Source: DAOUKH01 sp965207995
Lineage (GTDB): Bacteria; Chloroflexota; Dehalococcoidia; SHYB01
Direction of reading: 5' to 3'
Length of the DNA: 64,000 nt
Assembly: GCA_965207995.1 (NCBI GenBank)
Contig: CBDBNG010000001.1
Span: 496,001-560,000 of the forward strand
Made by a program: the position numbers and the translations under genes. Below are positions 1 to 7,229 of the stretch, in pieces. Every line of letters begins with the position of its first letter. Position 1 is the first letter of the stretch. The notes beneath the pieces were generated by a model that saw nothing but the letters and a program-made list of their open reading frames with translations, ran no database searches and was not told the DNA's origin.

Positions 1-501
1 GTGGGCCTGCTCGACGACGGGCTGGCCTTCTCCGACGCCTTCCTGGAGCGGATCGGCGAGCTGCTCGAGGAGCGCGCCGGCGTCGGGACGGTGATCGCGC
101 GGCAGAAGCCGAACCTCTCGGCGCCGGCGCCGAAGCCCATGATCGAGGAGCTGGTGAACGAGGTGGACTTCGCCGTCGTCGGGGTGGGCGGCTGAGGCTC
201 CTGCTCGTCGTGCTGTACGCACGACGCGGTGACCCTCGAAGGCAAGGGCATCCCCACCGCGGTGATCATCGAGGACGGCTTCAAGGAGCTGGCCTACGCC
301 AAGCGACGGCAGATGGGGCTGGAGAGCCTGGAGCCGATCATCATCCCCGGCATCATGGGCTCCCGCGAGGAGGCCCGCGGCATGGCCGACGGCGCCTTCG
401 ACGGCGTCGTCGAGTGGCTGCGCCGCGGTGGCACGTCGCGGGAGCGACGCGAGGAAGCCGCCGCCGAGCCCAAGGCGCGCGCCGCCGAGGCGGGCCGGTA
501 G
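1..501 (+). CDS. UGSC-family selenoprotein, 5' partial, TGA at 193-195 read as selenocysteine
   Basis: A single reading frame runs from the window edge to a TAG at 499-501, interrupted only by a TGA at 193-195. Reading TGA as Sec gives VGVGG-U-GSC-SSCCTHD, the signature of the UGSC family, in which the first residue is Sec or Cys. Sequence on both sides of the TGA fits the family: KPNLSAPAP and DFAVVGVGG before it, LEGKGIPTAVI and a C-terminal PGIMGSREEARGMADGAFD after it. An 8-bp hairpin starts 11 nt after the TGA. The N-terminus is probably cut by the window edge, although a GTG lies at position 1. The enzymatic function of the family is not established; U-x-x-C suggests a redox or thiol role (inference). 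The gene is followed after 3 nt by the next gene, so they are likely co-transcribed. A conventional caller would split it into two ORFs (1-195 and 229-501). Confidence 0.85.
206..226 (+). promoter_or_regulatory. Bacterial SECIS-like hairpin downstream of the UGA
   Basis: CGTCGTGC at 206-213 pairs perfectly with GCACGACG at 219-226 around the loop TGTAC (214-218). The apical loop begins 18 nt after the TGA at 193-195 and has G as its second base. As I recall it, the bacterial SECIS rule is a loop about 16-37 nt after the UGA with a G in the first two loop positions; both conditions are met. The element lies inside the coding sequence, as bacterial SECIS elements do. Confidence 0.75.
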
Positions 502-504
502 CGC

Positions 505-1590
505 ATGGCGACAGCCAAGGAATCGCCGCTGGAGCGCTTCGACCGCGAGGCGACGTGGGCGTCGTTCCGCGCGACGATCGAGTCCTTCTACGACAAGGGT
601 TGGACCGACGGCCTGCCGGTGATCCCGCCGACCGACGACGCCGTCGCCGAAATGATGGCGGCGGTGGACCGCGACCCGGCGGAGGTGATCGGCATCGTAC
701 CGCCGCGCCAGGGGGTCGCCACTATTGAGTCGGTGGCGGCGAATGCGGTCATGGCGGGCTGCAAGCCGGCGTACTTTCCGGTGGTCGTCGCGGCGGTCGA
801 GGCGATGCTCGACGAGCGGCTCAACATCAACGGCGTCCAGGCGACGACGAACGCCTGCGCGCCGCTGACCATCGTCAGCGGGCCGATCGTCCAGGAGCTT
901 GGCATCAACGCGGGGTCGAACCTGTTCGGCCACGGCTACCGGGCCAACGCGACGATCGGCCGCGCGGTGCGCCTCGTACTGGTCGTCCTCGGCGGCGGCT
1001 ACCCGGAGACGGGGGACAAGTCGCCCCTGGGAATGCCCGGAAAGTTTACGTTTTGTATAGGAGAATCGCCGTCGAGCCCGTGGGGGCCGCTGCACGCCGA
1101 GCGCGGCCTCGGCGATCACGCCAGCGGGGTGACGGTGATGGCGGTCGACGCGCCCCGCGCCTTCATGACGCCGGAGGACCTCGACCCCGTCGCGTCGCTG
1201 GAGTCCATCGCCGTCGAGATCACGCATATCACGCATAACGTCCACCACGGCGGCGAGTACCTTCTGGTGCTGAACCCGCTCGTCGCCAAGAGCCTCGCCG
1301 ACCACGGCTGGGAGCGCGGCGACATTCGCTACTTCCTCTACGAGAACGCCCGCGTCCCGATGGAGGATTTTCTCAAGACGCAGGAGCGCCGGGGCGTCAC
1401 CAACCCCAACAACAAGGCGCGCTGGCCCAAGTGGCTGGAGTCGGCGGGGCCGGAATCGCGGGTCCCCGCCATCCGCCGCGTCGACGACCTCGTGATCACC
1501 GTCGCCGGCGGCACCCAACTCACGTGGAGCGCCCTCCTCGGCGGCTGGGGCAACTTCGGCGGCTGGGCGGTGACGCGGCCGGTGGGGTAG
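505..1590 (+). CDS. Conserved companion of UGSC protein, function unknown
   Basis: 361 residues starting at ATG 505, three bases after the UGSC gene stops, so almost certainly the same transcript. The N-terminal part carries GWTDGLPVIPPT, followed by VIGIVPPRQGVATIESVAANAVMAGCKP and GVQATTNACAPLTIVSGP. I recognise this block from a widespread uncharacterised family often encoded beside UGSC proteins (from memory). The C-terminal half has conserved HGGEYLLVLNPLVAKSLADHGW and ends in LLGGWGNFGGWAVTRPVG. No signal peptide or membrane segment is evident, so it is probably cytoplasmic. The two Cys in MAGCKP and NACAP could be redox partners of the neighbouring Sec, but that is inference. A degraded copy of its last ~45 codons lies at 2070-2202. 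Confidence 0.8.
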   Translation: MATAKESPLERFDREATWASFRATIESFYDKGWTDGLPVIPPTDDAVAEMMAAVDRDPAEVIGIVPPRQGVATIESVAANAVMAGCKPAYFPVVVAAVEAMLDERLNINGVQATTNACAPLTIVSGPIVQELGINAGSNLFGHGYRANATIGRAVRLVLVVLGGGYPETGDKSPLGMPGKFTFCIGESPSSPWGPLHAERGLGDHASGVTVMAVDAPRAFMTPEDLDPVASLESIAVEITHITHNVHHGGEYLLVLNPLVAKSLADHGWERGDIRYFLYENARVPMEDFLKTQERRGVTNPNNKARWPKWLESAGPESRVPAIRRVDDLVITVAGGTQLTWSALLGGWGNFGGWAVTRPVG

Positions 1591-1746
1591 GGGCGCCGTG
1601 GGCGAGTGACACAGGCAACTTGACCCTACCATTTATGGCGCTCGATAATGTTCGCGACGCAGCATCCTGTAGAAAGTGGTCGGCGGGCAAGGTTGACGGG
1701 CGTTCATTCTCCCTCACCGGTAAGGGCCTGCCGTATAGGAGAAGGA

Positions 1747-2022
1747 ATGGTGTCTCAAGACAGGGAACTCACCTGCCGCCGCTGCAGAGTCGCGGCGCAG
1801 GTCGATATCATCAACGGGGAGGTTGACCGCATCACCTGCCCATCCTGCGGAGTCTCGCTGGAAGGAGCAGCAGCTCGGAATGCCCCTGCCGAGCAGGCCC
1901 TGCACTACGCGGCGAAGGAATTCTCGGACATGCTTGGCCGAACGTTCCGTAAGGGTGGGGCCGTCGAATACCAGCCAGGCCGTCTCAAGTATCCGGGCGG
2001 CCCCTTCATCCTTAGTGCGTAG
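1747..2022 (+). CDS. Small zinc-ribbon hypothetical protein
   Basis: 91 residues from ATG 1747, preceded by a purine-rich GGAGAAGGA ribosome site directly upstream; a longer ORF start at 1648 lacks such a site. The N-terminal 35 residues contain two Cys pairs, CRRC (residues 9-12) and CPSC (31-34), typical of a four-cysteine zinc ribbon. The rest is mixed, with a helical stretch AEQALHYAAKEFSDMLGRTFRK. I do not recognise the family. It lies between the intact UGSC companion gene and a decayed copy of that gene's 3' end, so the segment has probably been rearranged. A nucleic-acid-binding or metal-structural role is possible, but nothing here proves it. Confidence 0.55.
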   Translation: MVSQDRELTCRRCRVAAQVDIINGEVDRITCPSCGVSLEGAAARNAPAEQALHYAAKEFSDMLGRTFRKGGAVEYQPGRLKYPGGPFILSA

Positions 2023-2069
2023 TGCCCGCAAGGCAGGGCCTCCCCGATAGTTGATAGAGAGGGCAGAGA

Positions 2070-2202
2070 CGCGGGCACCCGCGATCTCGCGGGTCGACGG
2101 CTTGGTGAACACCGTCGCTGGCGGCATGCACTGACGTGGAATGCGCTCTTCGGCCGCTGGGGTAACTTTCGGCGGCTGGTCGGTGACCCCGGCCGGTAGG
2201 GT
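2070..2202 (+). pseudogene. Decayed 3' fragment of a second copy of the UGSC companion gene
   Basis: The DNA aligns with the last ~120 bases of the gene at 505-1590. Both contain a GTCGACG..CTCGTG/CTTGGTG stretch, ACCGTCGC(C/T)GGCGGCA, and CGGCTGG(G/T)CGGTGAC ending in GGTAG. The fragment has at least one single-base deletion (near 2130) and one insertion (ACTTTCGG versus ACTTCGG), plus an in-frame TGA, so it cannot encode the protein. It shows a past duplication or recombination at this locus. Confidence 0.65.
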
Positions 2203-2232
2203 AGACCAAAGCTGAGGGAGTATGGGCAGACC

Positions 2233-3036
2233 TTGGACCTAGATCGCTACAAGGAAGACCTTGAGGCTCTGATTGCGAAGGGCGATCAGTTGTTGAACGC
2301 GATGTGGTTGGAGTGTTTTCCCGATGAGCGACGAGAGCAACTCAAGGACAGTCTGGGGGACAAGGCTGAGGATTTTATAGGGGGACTTCCGTCCTTCAGG
2401 GATGAGTATCAGCTTTGGTATTCCGAGGCTAGGACTCTAATCCAGCAAATGCTGCCTGACAGGCTCACAGACTTCACGCGGCACTACGAGAAGCCAACGT
2501 CGCGCGGGGAAATGACAAGGGAGACCTACACGATTGAGGACTACCTTCAGGTTCTTGCCCTTACACGGAGAAAGTCCGGGACCAACGTTGTAGATTTCAG
2601 TGCAGCAATCCCTCGCTTCCAGCAGCAACTGAGTATCGTGAAGGCCGTACAAGGGCGCTTCCAGAGTTCTCTCTTCGATATTCGCCAGCTTGCCCAAGCT
2701 GACCTCTTTGATTCTGAGTTAGACGCAGCCAAGGAGCTTGCCAAGAACAGGTTCTCTAGGGCGGCGGGTGCAGTGGCAGGAGTAGTTTTGGAGCACCACC
2801 TGAAAGAGGTGTGTGAGAGCCATGGCGTGACGATTCAGAAGAAAAGTCCGCACATCTCCGATCTGAACGATGCTTTGAAGAAGGCCGATGTCATCGATAC
2901 GCCTCAGTGGCGGTCTATGCAGTACCTGGCTGATCTGCGCAACCTATGCGACCACGATAAGGAGTCGGAGCCGACTGCGGAGCAGGTCGGTGAGCTCATA
3001 AGCGGGGTGGAGAAGGTCACCAAGACCCTCTTTTGA
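2233..3036 (+). CDS. HEPN-like hypothetical protein
   Basis: 267 residues from TTG 2233, with a GAGGGAG ribosome site about 13 nt upstream; no better in-frame start lies nearby. The N-terminal half is acidic and helical. The C-terminal third (about residues 165-265) is a helical bundle with RAAGAVAGVVLEHHLKEVCE, an ISDLNDALKKA segment, and LADLRNLCDHDKE. The R-N-L-C-D-H stretch matches the R-x4-H signature of HEPN ribonuclease domains. HEPN proteins act as toxins or anti-phage RNases, or as non-catalytic partners, so an RNase role is possible but unproven. It stands alone with no antitoxin visible. Its lower GC and codon use (TTT, ATA, AGG) stand out from neighbouring genes, which suggests horizontal acquisition. 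Confidence 0.6.
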   Translation: MDLDRYKEDLEALIAKGDQLLNAMWLECFPDERREQLKDSLGDKAEDFIGGLPSFRDEYQLWYSEARTLIQQMLPDRLTDFTRHYEKPTSRGEMTRETYTIEDYLQVLALTRRKSGTNVVDFSAAIPRFQQQLSIVKAVQGRFQSSLFDIRQLAQADLFDSELDAAKELAKNRFSRAAGAVAGVVLEHHLKEVCESHGVTIQKKSPHISDLNDALKKADVIDTPQWRSMQYLADLRNLCDHDKESEPTAEQVGELISGVEKVTKTLF

Positions 3037-3116
3037 AGACCCTTGACGCCATAGGCCGACCGATGCTGTAGTAGGTCATAGTCAGACTGCTGCCGAGCCA
3101 GTGGCTACAGGCGCGT

Positions 3117-3141
3117 AACGGGCCGTCCCAGATGGCCCGTT
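3117..3141 (+). terminator. Rho-independent terminator after the HEPN-like gene
   Basis: AACGGGCC (3117-3124) pairs with GGCCCGTT (3134-3141) around a 9-nt loop and is followed by a T-rich GCTTTGTT. It lies about 80 nt after the stop at 3036. Confidence 0.6.
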
Positions 3142-3154
3142 GCTTTGTTAAGGA

Positions 3155-3382
3155 GCGGGCGCCCACAAGGGGCGCCCCTACAGGGGCTGGCGGCTGTCGG
3201 TCGCCCGTGGCGGTTGGCGCGGGGCCCCTCATCTCAATCTTCTCCCCACGGGAGAAGAGGAGGGACCACCCGGGGCTCCACCCCTCCGACGCGCCTCGCG
3301 GCGCGTGCCCTCTTTCAGTTTCTCCCAGAGGGGGAGAGGCCGGAGGGGAGGGCGATTCGTGAATCGCCCCTACAGGAGGGAA
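3155..3382. repeat. Mosaic intergenic repeat cluster R1
   Basis: This fills most of the 352-bp gap 3037-3388. It contains a GGGGCGCCCCTACAGGGGC module, then CCCCTCATCTCAATCTTCTC with the hairpin CTCCCCACGGGAG, then a CTCCCAGAGGGGGAGAGG hairpin, and finally the palindromic GGGCGATTCGTGAATCGCCC with CTACAGG. The same modules recur in other orders and orientations at 5836-6060, 8938-9066, 14312-14452, 17629-17830 and 19104-19290. The modules are hairpin-forming and lie between genes. Confidence 0.7.
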
Positions 3383-3388
3383 GGCAGC

Positions 3389-4591
3389 CTAGACGACGCC
3401 CGCTTCCCGCAGGTCGGCGACCTTGGCCTCGTCGTAGCCGAGGATATCGGCGAAGACTTCTTCGGAGTGCTGGCCCAAGAGCGGCGACGGATGCTCCACG
3501 GTTGGGGAGTCGGAGAGCTTGATGGGGTTGCCGATGAGGCGAACGGTGCCGCGGACGGGGTGCTCCATGTCGACGATGGTCTCGCGCTCGAGGAGGTGAG
3601 GGTTGGTGTGGAGGTCCTCGGCGTTGAGGCAGGCGCCGGCGGGGATGCCGGCCTCGCCGAGGATGCGCATCGCCTCGAACTTGTCGCGCTGCTTGGTCCA
3701 CGACTCAACGGCATCGTCGAACTCTTCGGCGTGCTCGTTGCGGAAGTCGCGGTCGGCCCAGCGAGGGTCGTCGGCCATGTCGGGATGGCCGGCGATGCGG
3801 AGGATGGTGGCGACCATCTTGGGCATGGCGCCGAAGGTGATGACGATGTAGTCGTCGTCGCCGCCGGGGGCGCACTGGTAGGTGCCCTTGGTGCTCTGCC
3901 CGAAGTAGACGTTGCCGGTGCGCGGCACGTTCTTGCCGGTCTCGTGGTAGTCACGCGACCAGATGCGGCAGAGGTTGGCGACGGCGTCCTGCATGGCGAC
4001 TTCGACCTTCTGGCCGCGGCCCGTTATGTCGCGCTGGTGGAGGGCGGCGAGGATGCCGATGGCGAGGTGCATGCCGGTGCCGGTGTCGCCGAGGGTCGGG
4101 CCGGGGCGCGTCGGCGGATGGCCGGGGAAGCCGGTGGCGCAGAAGGAGCCGCCGGTCGCCTGCCCGATGGTGTCGAACGACTTGTAGTCCTTGTAGGGGC
4201 CGTAGGTGCCGAAGCCCTTGACGCGGGCGAGCACGATGCGCGGGTTGACCTTGGCGAGATCGTCGTAGCCGAGTCCGAGCCGCTCCAGCGCGTCGGGGGC
4301 CAGGTTCTCCGCGACCACGTCGGCGTGCTTGAGCAGGTCGAAGAAGATGGCCTTGCCCTGCGGATCTTTCAAGTTCAGGGTGATCGACCGCTTGTTGGCG
4401 TTGAGGAGGAGGAAGTAGTAGGAGTCGACGCCGGTCCCGTCCTTCCCGGCGCGGCGGCCGGGGTCACCGCCCTTCGGCTGCTCGACCTTGATGACGTCGG
4501 CGCCCAGGTGGGCGAGCACCTGGGTGGCGGAGGTGCCCGCCTCGAACTGGGTGAGGTCGAGGATGCGGATGTCCTGCAGGGCTTTGCTCAT
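3389..4591 (-). CDS. CaiB/BaiF family CoA transferase
   Basis: 400 residues from ATG 4591, preceded by GGAGG; the longer ORF upstream lacks a ribosome site. It is a class III CoA transferase, moving CoA from one acyl thioester to a carboxylic acid. Family marks are the N-terminal ILDLTQFEAGTSATQVLAHLGADVIKVE, the KRSITLNLKDPQG segment and LGDTGTGMHLAIGILAALHQR. In the last, the Asp of GDTGTG is at the position of the catalytic Asp that forms the glutamyl/aspartyl-CoA-type intermediate. The C-terminal PLLGQHSEEV is also typical. Its substrate cannot be read from sequence. It faces away from the nitroreductase at 4716, sharing a 124-bp divergent spacer. Confidence 0.9.
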   Translation of the reverse strand: MSKALQDIRILDLTQFEAGTSATQVLAHLGADVIKVEQPKGGDPGRRAGKDGTGVDSYYFLLLNANKRSITLNLKDPQGKAIFFDLLKHADVVAENLAPDALERLGLGYDDLAKVNPRIVLARVKGFGTYGPYKDYKSFDTIGQATGGSFCATGFPGHPPTRPGPTLGDTGTGMHLAIGILAALHQRDITGRGQKVEVAMQDAVANLCRIWSRDYHETGKNVPRTGNVYFGQSTKGTYQCAPGGDDDYIVITFGAMPKMVATILRIAGHPDMADDPRWADRDFRNEHAEEFDDAVESWTKQRDKFEAMRILGEAGIPAGACLNAEDLHTNPHLLERETIVDMEHPVRGTVRLIGNPIKLSDSPTVEHPSPLLGQHSEEVFADILGYDEAKVADLREAGVV

Positions 4592-4715
4592 GGTGTCCTC
4601 CAGGGGAGCGCGGCCTGTGGTGTAAGATGGCCGCGCCGCCATTCTAAACGCGGGCGGCGGCCCCGCCAGCCCCGCGTTCTGCCATTTCGCAGCGTCCCAG
4701 GAGGAGCAACAAGCC

Positions 4716-5348
4716 GTGGATTTCTTCGAGGTCGTTCACTCGCAGCGCTCGATTCGCAAGTACAAACCCGACGACGTGCCCGACGAGGTGCTGTGGCAGA
4801 TGCTGGACGCGGCGATCCGCGCGCCGAGCGGATCGAACACGCAGCCATGGATCTTCGTCGTGGTCAAGGACGCGGCGAAGCGGGAGGCCATCGCGCAGGC
4901 GCTCCGGGACACGGGACGCCCCGAGGACATGGCGTCGCGGCTGAAGGACGTCCAGGACGATCCGGTACGGGTTCGGAGCCTGGGCAACGCGGTGGCGCTC
5001 TTCCGCGACATCGCCGCGGCCCCCGTCCTCATCATCCCCTGCCTCTACAACGTCACCTCGCCGAACGCGGACATCAACAGCCTGCTGGCCGGCTCGTCGA
5101 TCTACGGCGCGGTGCAGAACCTGATGCTGGCGGGCCGTGCGCTCGGAGTCGGCTCGGTCCTCACGACGTTCCAGCAGTTCATCACGCCAACCCTAGCGAA
5201 GGAGCTCGGCATCCCCGACGACGCCCTCGCCACCTCCGTAATCCCGATGGGCTACCCGCAGGGTCAGCGCTTCGGCCCCACCACCCGCAAGCCCGCCGAA
5301 ACGGTCACCTACTGGGACACGTGGGGGAGCGTAAAGGCGCGATCGTAG
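4716..5348 (+). CDS. Nitroreductase family FMN oxidoreductase
   Basis: 210 residues from GTG 4716 with an AGGAGGAGC ribosome site. The start VDFFEVVHSQRSIRKYKPDDVP, then the APSGSNTQPWIFVVVKD flavin-binding stretch and the C-terminal IPMGYPQG are hallmarks of the NfsA/BluB-like nitroreductase superfamily. These are FMN-dependent NAD(P)H oxidoreductases acting on nitroaromatics, quinones or enones. The natural substrate is unknown. A paralogue sits at 37636-38238. The GNAT gene begins 9 nt after its stop, so the two may be co-transcribed. Confidence 0.9.
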   Translation: MDFFEVVHSQRSIRKYKPDDVPDEVLWQMLDAAIRAPSGSNTQPWIFVVVKDAAKREAIAQALRDTGRPEDMASRLKDVQDDPVRVRSLGNAVALFRDIAAAPVLIIPCLYNVTSPNADINSLLAGSSIYGAVQNLMLAGRALGVGSVLTTFQQFITPTLAKELGIPDDALATSVIPMGYPQGQRFGPTTRKPAETVTYWDTWGSVKARS

Positions 5349-5356
5349 CTAGTTGC

Positions 5357-5827
5357 ATGGACCACATGCAGCCGGGAGTCGAGATCGAGCTTGAGTCTCC
5401 ACTTCAACAAGACGTTGTGGAGATGATCGAGGCCCTGGATTCCTACCTGGCCTCCCTGTACCCCAGCAGCAGCAACCATCTGGCAAGCGTCGACTCCCTA
5501 ACGGGTTCGGGCGTCCGGTTCCTCGTCGCGAGAGTCGACGGCCAAGCCGCGGGTTGCGGGGCGCTCGTGCCGGATCCGCGAGGCTACGTCGAGCTCAAGC
5601 GCATGTACGTGAAGCCAGACGCACGGAGGCTCGGTTTGGGGGCCGCCATTCTTCGCGAGTTAGAACTGCTTGCTCGCAAGGAAAACCACACGCGTATTCG
5701 CTTAGAGACGGGCGTCGACCAGCCGGAGGCGCTAGCGCTCTTCACAAGGGCCGGCTACGTCGAGTGCGATCCATTCGGCGACTATGGTCCCGATCCGCTG
5801 TCCGTTTTCATGGAAAAGGCCCTATGA
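5357..5827 (+). CDS. GNAT family N-acetyltransferase
   Basis: 156 residues from ATG 5357. It carries the acetyl-CoA-binding motif A, MYVKPDARRLGLGAAILRELE (R-x-x-G-x-G core, about residues 95-110), and the later LFTRAGYVECDPFGDYGPDPLSVFMEKAL typical of small-molecule N-acetyltransferases. The same frame is open far upstream because of GC bias, but only this segment shows family sequence. The acceptor substrate is unknown. There is no obvious ribosome site; it may be translated by coupling to the nitroreductase 9 nt upstream. Confidence 0.85.
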   Translation: MDHMQPGVEIELESPLQQDVVEMIEALDSYLASLYPSSSNHLASVDSLTGSGVRFLVARVDGQAAGCGALVPDPRGYVELKRMYVKPDARRLGLGAAILRELELLARKENHTRIRLETGVDQPEALALFTRAGYVECDPFGDYGPDPLSVFMEKAL

Positions 5828-5835
5828 GGAATAGG

Positions 5836-6060
5836 GGCCGGCGCGCTTCGACGCCGTCGGTGGGTCGGCGCCGGGGAAGACCCCACCCCGGCCCTCTCTC
5901 AGTCTCCCCCAGAGGGGGAGAGGCTTAAGGTGCTCCCCTGCGGGGAGAGGTTCACGTGGAAGCCCCGCCCTGGGAGCTGAAGGCCGGCGCGCTTCGGTAA
6001 CCAGCGGTGGTTGGCGCGGGGCCCCTCATCTCAATCTTCTCCCGGGGGAGAAGAGGTAGG
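5836..6060. repeat. Mosaic intergenic repeat cluster R2
   Basis: Contains GGCCGGCGCGCTTCG twice (near 5838 and 5982), the CTCTCTCAGTCTCCCC module with its CCCCCAGAGGGGG hairpin, a CTCCCCTGCGGGGAG hairpin, and GGTTGGCGCGGGGCCCCTCA followed by TCTCAATCTTCTCCC. The last part is nearly identical over some 35 bases to 3209-3245. Confidence 0.65.
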
Positions 6061-6066
6061 ACCGCG

Positions 6067-7200
6067 CTACGCCTCCAGCTTGTAGAGGCGCCGGGCGTTG
6101 CCCCCGAGGACCTTCTCCCGGTGGTCGTCGGGCAGGTCGGAGAAGTTGCGCTCGATGAAGGCGGCGGATTCCGGCCACGTCGACGTCTCCATGGGGAACT
6201 CGGACTGCCACATGATGTTGTCGACGCCGATGAACTCGCGCTGGAGCATCCCCGCCTTCTCCGCCCACGTGGTGACGTGGCACTGGCGGTTGAACAGCTC
6301 CGACGGCTTGATCTCCATCCCTTCCTTCACCAGCTTCGAGGCGCCCCATTCGTGGTCGGACAGCTCAAGCTGGAAGCAGAGCCAGTTGATGCCGGCGGCG
6401 GCGAAGACGACCTGCAGGGTGGGGAAGCGCTCGCCGATGCGGGAGAGGACGAAGCTCGACACGACCATCGCGCTGCTCACCGGGCGGCGCACCGTCTCGA
6501 ACGCTCGCGAGGTCGCGGGGTCCCAGCGGTCGTAGAGCTCCAGCATGTTGCGCTGGCTGGTGCCGGAATGGAAGCAGACCGGCGCGCCCGCTTCGTCGAT
6601 CGTCCGCCAGAGCGGGTCCCACGCCTCCTCGTGGAGGTGCGGCGCGTCGGTGTTGATGTGCCAGGGGAAGGGGGCCATGACCACGCCCTTGTGGCCGTTC
6701 TTCAGCGACCGCTCCACCTCGGCACGGGCGTCCTCGACTGAGGTGACGGGGACGATGCACTGGGGGACGAAGCGCGGACTCGCCGCCGTCCAGGTGTCGA
6801 GCAGCCAATCGTTGTAGGCGCGGACGCAGGCGATCTGCAGATCGGCGTCGGCGATGACGCCCAGGGTCTCGCCGCCGATGCCCGCCGCCGTGGGGTAGAG
6901 CACGGAGACGTCGACGCCGTCGCGGTCCATCGCCGCGAGGCGCGCCGCCGGGTCGAAGGCCTCCTTGGGCACGTCGGCCCAGCGCTGGGGCTCCTCGAAG
7001 CGGTTTTCCGACAGCGCGCCCGTGGGCGCGAGCCGGGGCTCCTCGCTGACCCGGCCGTCGATGGTCCACCGCTCGGTGCCGCCGTCGAGCTGCACGATTT
7101 GAGGGACGCGCTCGCCCCACCGGTCGGGGACACGGCTCGTCCAGAGGTCGGGCGGCTCGATGACATGGTCGTCTGCTGAGATTACCTGCATGGTTGTCAT
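6067..7200 (-). CDS. Amidohydrolase-2 family metal-dependent hydrolase
   Basis: 377 residues from ATG 7200; an internal ATG at 7191 is an alternative. It is a TIM-barrel amidohydrolase related to ACMSD-type decarboxylases and COG2159. The start VISADDHVIEPPDLW has the D-x-H form of the first metal motif, and FHSGTSQRN provides the middle His. The usual C-terminal S-D-F-P-H is replaced by S-E-F-P-M, so the catalytic Asp is Glu and the His is Met. The enzyme may have altered metal binding. The substrate is unknown; relatives decarboxylate or hydrate aromatic ring-cleavage products. It lies 29 nt downstream of the paralogue at 7230-8393, so the pair is probably one operon. Confidence 0.85.
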   Translation of the reverse strand: MTTMQVISADDHVIEPPDLWTSRVPDRWGERVPQIVQLDGGTERWTIDGRVSEEPRLAPTGALSENRFEEPQRWADVPKEAFDPAARLAAMDRDGVDVSVLYPTAAGIGGETLGVIADADLQIACVRAYNDWLLDTWTAASPRFVPQCIVPVTSVEDARAEVERSLKNGHKGVVMAPFPWHINTDAPHLHEEAWDPLWRTIDEAGAPVCFHSGTSQRNMLELYDRWDPATSRAFETVRRPVSSAMVVSSFVLSRIGERFPTLQVVFAAAGINWLCFQLELSDHEWGASKLVKEGMEIKPSELFNRQCHVTTWAEKAGMLQREFIGVDNIMWQSEFPMETSTWPESAAFIERNFSDLPDDHREKVLGGNARRLYKLEA

Positions 7201-7229
7201 CACCTTTGTGTTTGGGAGCGGGAGAGCGG

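Noticed and set aside
193..195. Two separate small genes (1-195 and 229-501) split by a normal stop
   Set aside because: Both pieces are parts of one family protein, and the hairpin and UGSC motif favour selenocysteine; a sequencing error cannot be wholly excluded.
3305..5827. Very long plus-strand open frame (about 840 codons)
   Set aside because: It mostly runs antisense to the CaiB gene and through the nitroreductase in another frame; only the last 157 codons (5357-5827) show real family sequence.
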